A stretch of 57,471 nt of DNA from Mycobacteriales bacterium (GTDB lineage: Bacteria; Actinomycetota; Actinomycetes; Mycobacteriales; SCTD01), in assembly GCA_030697205.1 (NCBI GenBank), contig JAUYQP010000052.1, positions 91,867 through 149,337 on the forward strand, given 5' to 3'. The position numbers and the translations under genes are program-made. This document shows, piece by piece, positions 56,983 to 57,471 of this stretch (the first letter of the stretch is position 1; each line of letters starts with the position of its first letter). Below the pieces are notes generated by a model. It was given only the letters and a program-made list of their open reading frames with translations. It ran no database searches and was not told the origin of the DNA.

Positions 56983-57285
56983 ATGCAGCCAGACGCCATC
57001 GCGCCCACCGAGGTCGGCGAGACCTTCCTGCTCGACGTCCGGGAGGCCGACGAGTGGGCGGCCGGCCACGCGCCGGATGCGGTGCACCTGCCGATGAGCG
57101 AGATCCAGCAGCGGCTCGCAGAGGTGCCGACCGACGTCCCGGTCGCCGTGGTCTGCCGGGTCGGGGGACGCTCGGGCCAGGTGGTCGCGTGGCTGCGCCA
57201 GCAGGGCTACGACGCGACCAACGTCGACGGCGGGATGCTCACCTGGCAGCGGCTCGGACTGCCGGTCGAGGGCGTCATCGTCTGA
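56983..57285 (+). CDS. Rhodanese-like single-domain protein
   Basis: 100 residues from ATG 56983. One rhodanese domain: FLLDVREADEWAAGHAPDAVHLPM and the active-site loop VVCRVGGRSGQVVAWL with the persulfide-forming Cys. It is probably a sulfurtransferase in the cytoplasm; the sulfur acceptor is unknown. An inverted repeat downstream (57295-57314) may end its transcript. Confidence 0.92.
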   Translation: MQPDAIAPTEVGETFLLDVREADEWAAGHAPDAVHLPMSEIQQRLAEVPTDVPVAVVCRVGGRSGQVVAWLRQQGYDATNVDGGMLTWQRLGLPVEGVIV

Positions 57286-57294
57286 CGGCAAAAC

Positions 57295-57314
57295 GGGCCA
57301 TGACTGCATGGCCC
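57295..57314 (+). terminator. Short hairpin after the rhodanese gene
   Basis: GGGCCAT (57295-57301) pairs with ATGGCCC (57308-57314) around GACTGC, followed by TT. It starts 10 bp after the rhodanese stop and resembles a rho-independent terminator with a weak T tract. Confidence 0.55.
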
Positions 57315-57335
57315 TTCCGGGCCGGATCACCACGC

Positions 57336-57471
57336 GTGACCGCCGCCCGGGCTGCCCTGCAGGCCGCGATCGAGCCTTCTGCTGACGGGCTCACGGCTGC
57401 GGCGGATGTGCACGAGCTGCTCGCGATGCAGGCCGAGATCGCCGCCGCTCTCGCTGGCCGGTTGCAGGTCG
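57336..57471 (+). CDS. Unfinished gene at the window edge (perhaps DUF222/HNH type)
   Basis: The frame is open to the end of the window from GTG 57336; ATG 57300 is in the same frame but lies inside the hairpin. The 45 visible residues include VTAARAALQAAIEP and ADVHELLAMQAEIAAALAGRL, an Ala/Leu-rich helix pattern that reminds me of the N-terminus of actinobacterial DUF222 HNH endonucleases (13E12 type). There is too little sequence for a firm call. Confidence 0.4.
   Translation, partial: MTAARAALQAAIEPSADGLTAAADVHELLAMQAEIAAALAGRLQV

Overview
The window is high-GC (about 70-75%) chromosomal DNA of an actinomycete, covering the replication-origin end of the chromosome. This follows from the gene order dnaA-dnaN-gnd-recF-dciA-gyrB-gyrA-DUF3566-tRNA-Ile-DLW39-tRNA-Ala, followed by ppiA, rhomboid, crgA, sortase E, trpG/pabA-type amidotransferase and the fhaA-fhaB-pstP-rodA-pbpA-pknB cluster. 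The order resembles Mycobacterium Rv0001-Rv0020c, with gnd placed as in Streptomyces and relatives. Frequent GTG starts and 1-4 nt stop/start overlaps also fit. The species cannot be named from sequence alone.

Layout. 1-11.9 kb: 5'-truncated dnaA, a likely oriC with DnaA boxes, dnaN, gnd, recF, dciA, gyrB, two parS-like palindromes, gyrA, a DUF3566 membrane protein, tRNA-Ile(GAT), a 41-residue DLW-39 protein and tRNA-Ala(TGC). 11.9-23.3 kb: an accessory insertion in this conserved order. A gene for a roughly 3,145-residue exported protein of about 32 Ig-like repeats overlaps by 4 nt a membrane-bound GAF-GGDEF diguanylate cyclase. 23.3-32.4 kb: a small membrane protein, cyclophilin, rhomboid protease (apparent CTG start), an AhpD-like/dihydrodipicolinate-reductase-like pair, a PH-domain protein, crgA, DUF881, sortase E, a 52-residue membrane protein, an AMP-dependent acyl ligase with a histone-like N-terminal tail, and a pabA/trpG amidotransferase.

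32.4-41.7 kb: a PhnB-type VOC protein, an intact IS1182-like element with 22-bp terminal repeats, and the minus-strand cell-wall/division regulon fhaA-fhaB-pstP-rodA-pbpA-pknB, all translationally coupled. 41.8-46.9 kb: tRNA-Leu(CAG), a class III nucleotide cyclase fused to a YHS metal-binding domain, a small secreted protein, a putative copper locus (CsoR-type operator, DUF4396, DUF6153-like, DUF305 lipoprotein), an SGNH hydrolase, an alpha/beta hydrolase and a lipoprotein. 46.9-50.1 kb: a second Ser/Thr kinase, an NlpC/P60 hydrolase behind a probable c-di-AMP (ydaO-type) riboswitch, and an M23 peptidase. 50.1-57.5 kb: CopC-CopD and YcnI-like copper proteins, an NrtR-like Nudix protein, a second GGDEF protein, an Fpg/Nei glycosylase, a flavoprotein disulfide reductase, a TFIIB-type zinc-ribbon protein, a rhodanese and the start of an unfinished gene.

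How the parts connect. The first block is replication initiation, topology and segregation (DnaA, DnaN, DciA, gyrase, parS). The third and fourth are septal peptidoglycan synthesis under PASTA-kinase/phosphatase control. Three nucleotide-second-messenger signals are seen: c-di-GMP (two GGDEF proteins, one coupled to the giant surface protein), c-di-AMP (riboswitch before a wall hydrolase) and cAMP/cGMP (YHS-cyclase beside copper genes). The least ordinary parts are the giant Ig protein/cyclase operon and the metal-domain cyclase.
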